Below are positions 63,663 through 64,000 of a DNA stretch of 64,000 nt, piece by piece. The stretch comes from Megalopta genalis (Eukaryota > Arthropoda > Insecta > Hymenoptera > Halictidae). Location of the stretch: positions 372,001 to 436,000 of the forward strand of contig NC_135027.1 in assembly GCF_051020955.1 (NCBI RefSeq). The letters are read 5' to 3'. Position 1 is the stretch's first letter. Each line of letters starts with the position of its first letter. The notes under the pieces were generated by a model. It was not told the DNA's origin. It saw only the letters and a list, made by a program, of their open reading frames with translations, and did no database searches. Position numbers and translations under genes: made by a program.

Positions 63663-64000
63663 TACTTCACGTCGTTCCTTCATCGATTCCAAGAAACAAG
63701 AACTCCACTTCTTATTCTGCGTTGATGCTTGCATCTGTTAATTATTCAATTTCTTAATTCTTCAATTCTTCGGCATAAATGCGGAACATCCGCACCGACT
63801 CGTAACAAACTCCTCTAATGGCATTGTTATATCACCAGAAATACTCTGCACGTTAAATTCCATTATGCAAGGAAAGATTATAGCTTTATACGTCAGGAGT
63901 TTCACTCCTCGCTACGCGATTCTTATAACTGCATTAATCCTACAATTATAAACACCAAGAAGTTCTGCGAACGTCTAGACATCATCTTCTCCCATCTCGC
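63663..64000. other. Window edge; nothing recognised
   Basis: Mixed AT-rich sequence without open frames of note or repeat ends. Confidence 0.3.

Noticed and set aside
1..64000. tRNA and rRNA genes
   Set aside because: Scanning by eye for internal promoter boxes and cloverleaf arms on both strands gave no convincing candidate. A covariance-model scan would be needed to exclude them.

Overview
The window looks like nuclear DNA of an insect, most probably a hymenopteran and perhaps a bee. The signs are introns with canonical eukaryotic splice sites, a GC-rich and CpG-rich background broken by AT-rich blocks, many short non-autonomous DNA transposons (pogo/mariner-type with TA target sites, piggyBac-type with TTAA target sites, and foldback elements ending in CAGGGTGTCCC), and abundant microsatellites. 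The order-level call is an inference from overall character. No sequence search was possible.

Only one gene can be supported with confidence. It lies on the minus strand and enters the window from the left-hand end of the transcript. A 597-codon, strongly acidic and low-complexity exon carries the start codon (19996 down to 18206). It is bounded by a good GTAAGT donor and by a plausible acceptor 41 bases upstream of the ATG. A second exon (1338 down to 1144, 65 codons, lysine-rich) has a clean acceptor and a GTAAGT donor, so the gene continues beyond base 1. Both exons are in phase 0, and joining them keeps one reading frame. No conserved domain was recognised and the gene cannot be named. 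The N-terminal part of the protein appears to be intrinsically disordered.

Layout: 1-1143 is intron of that gene. 1144-1338 is exon B. 1339-18205 is a roughly 16.9 kb intron containing MITEs (3.1, 4.3, 7.2, 7.7, 8.1 and 14.3 kb), a 29/58-bp minisatellite (9.4-9.9 kb), a 210-bp tandem array (12.4-13.5 kb) and a 184-bp array with longer variant units (16.8-18.0 kb) that ends close to the donor of exon A. 18206-19996 is exon A. From 20 kb to the right end no convincing coding sequence is seen. That part is probably 5' intron or intergenic DNA. It holds a 1.1-kb array of an 8-bp unit (20.6-21.7 kb), further pogo-type MITEs (20.2, 27.8, 35.2, 43.5 kb), three foldback elements (35.3, 55.6, 63.3 kb), decayed tandem repeats (26.7, 28.2, 50.7 kb) and many simple repeats.

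Most long open frames here are open because the DNA is GC-rich. They overlap on both strands and lack splice or codon structure. I saw no rRNA, tRNA, CRISPR array, virus, operon or recognisable transposase gene. The most noteworthy material is the acidic/basic two-exon architecture and the diversity of palindromic transposon families and arrays packed into one intron.
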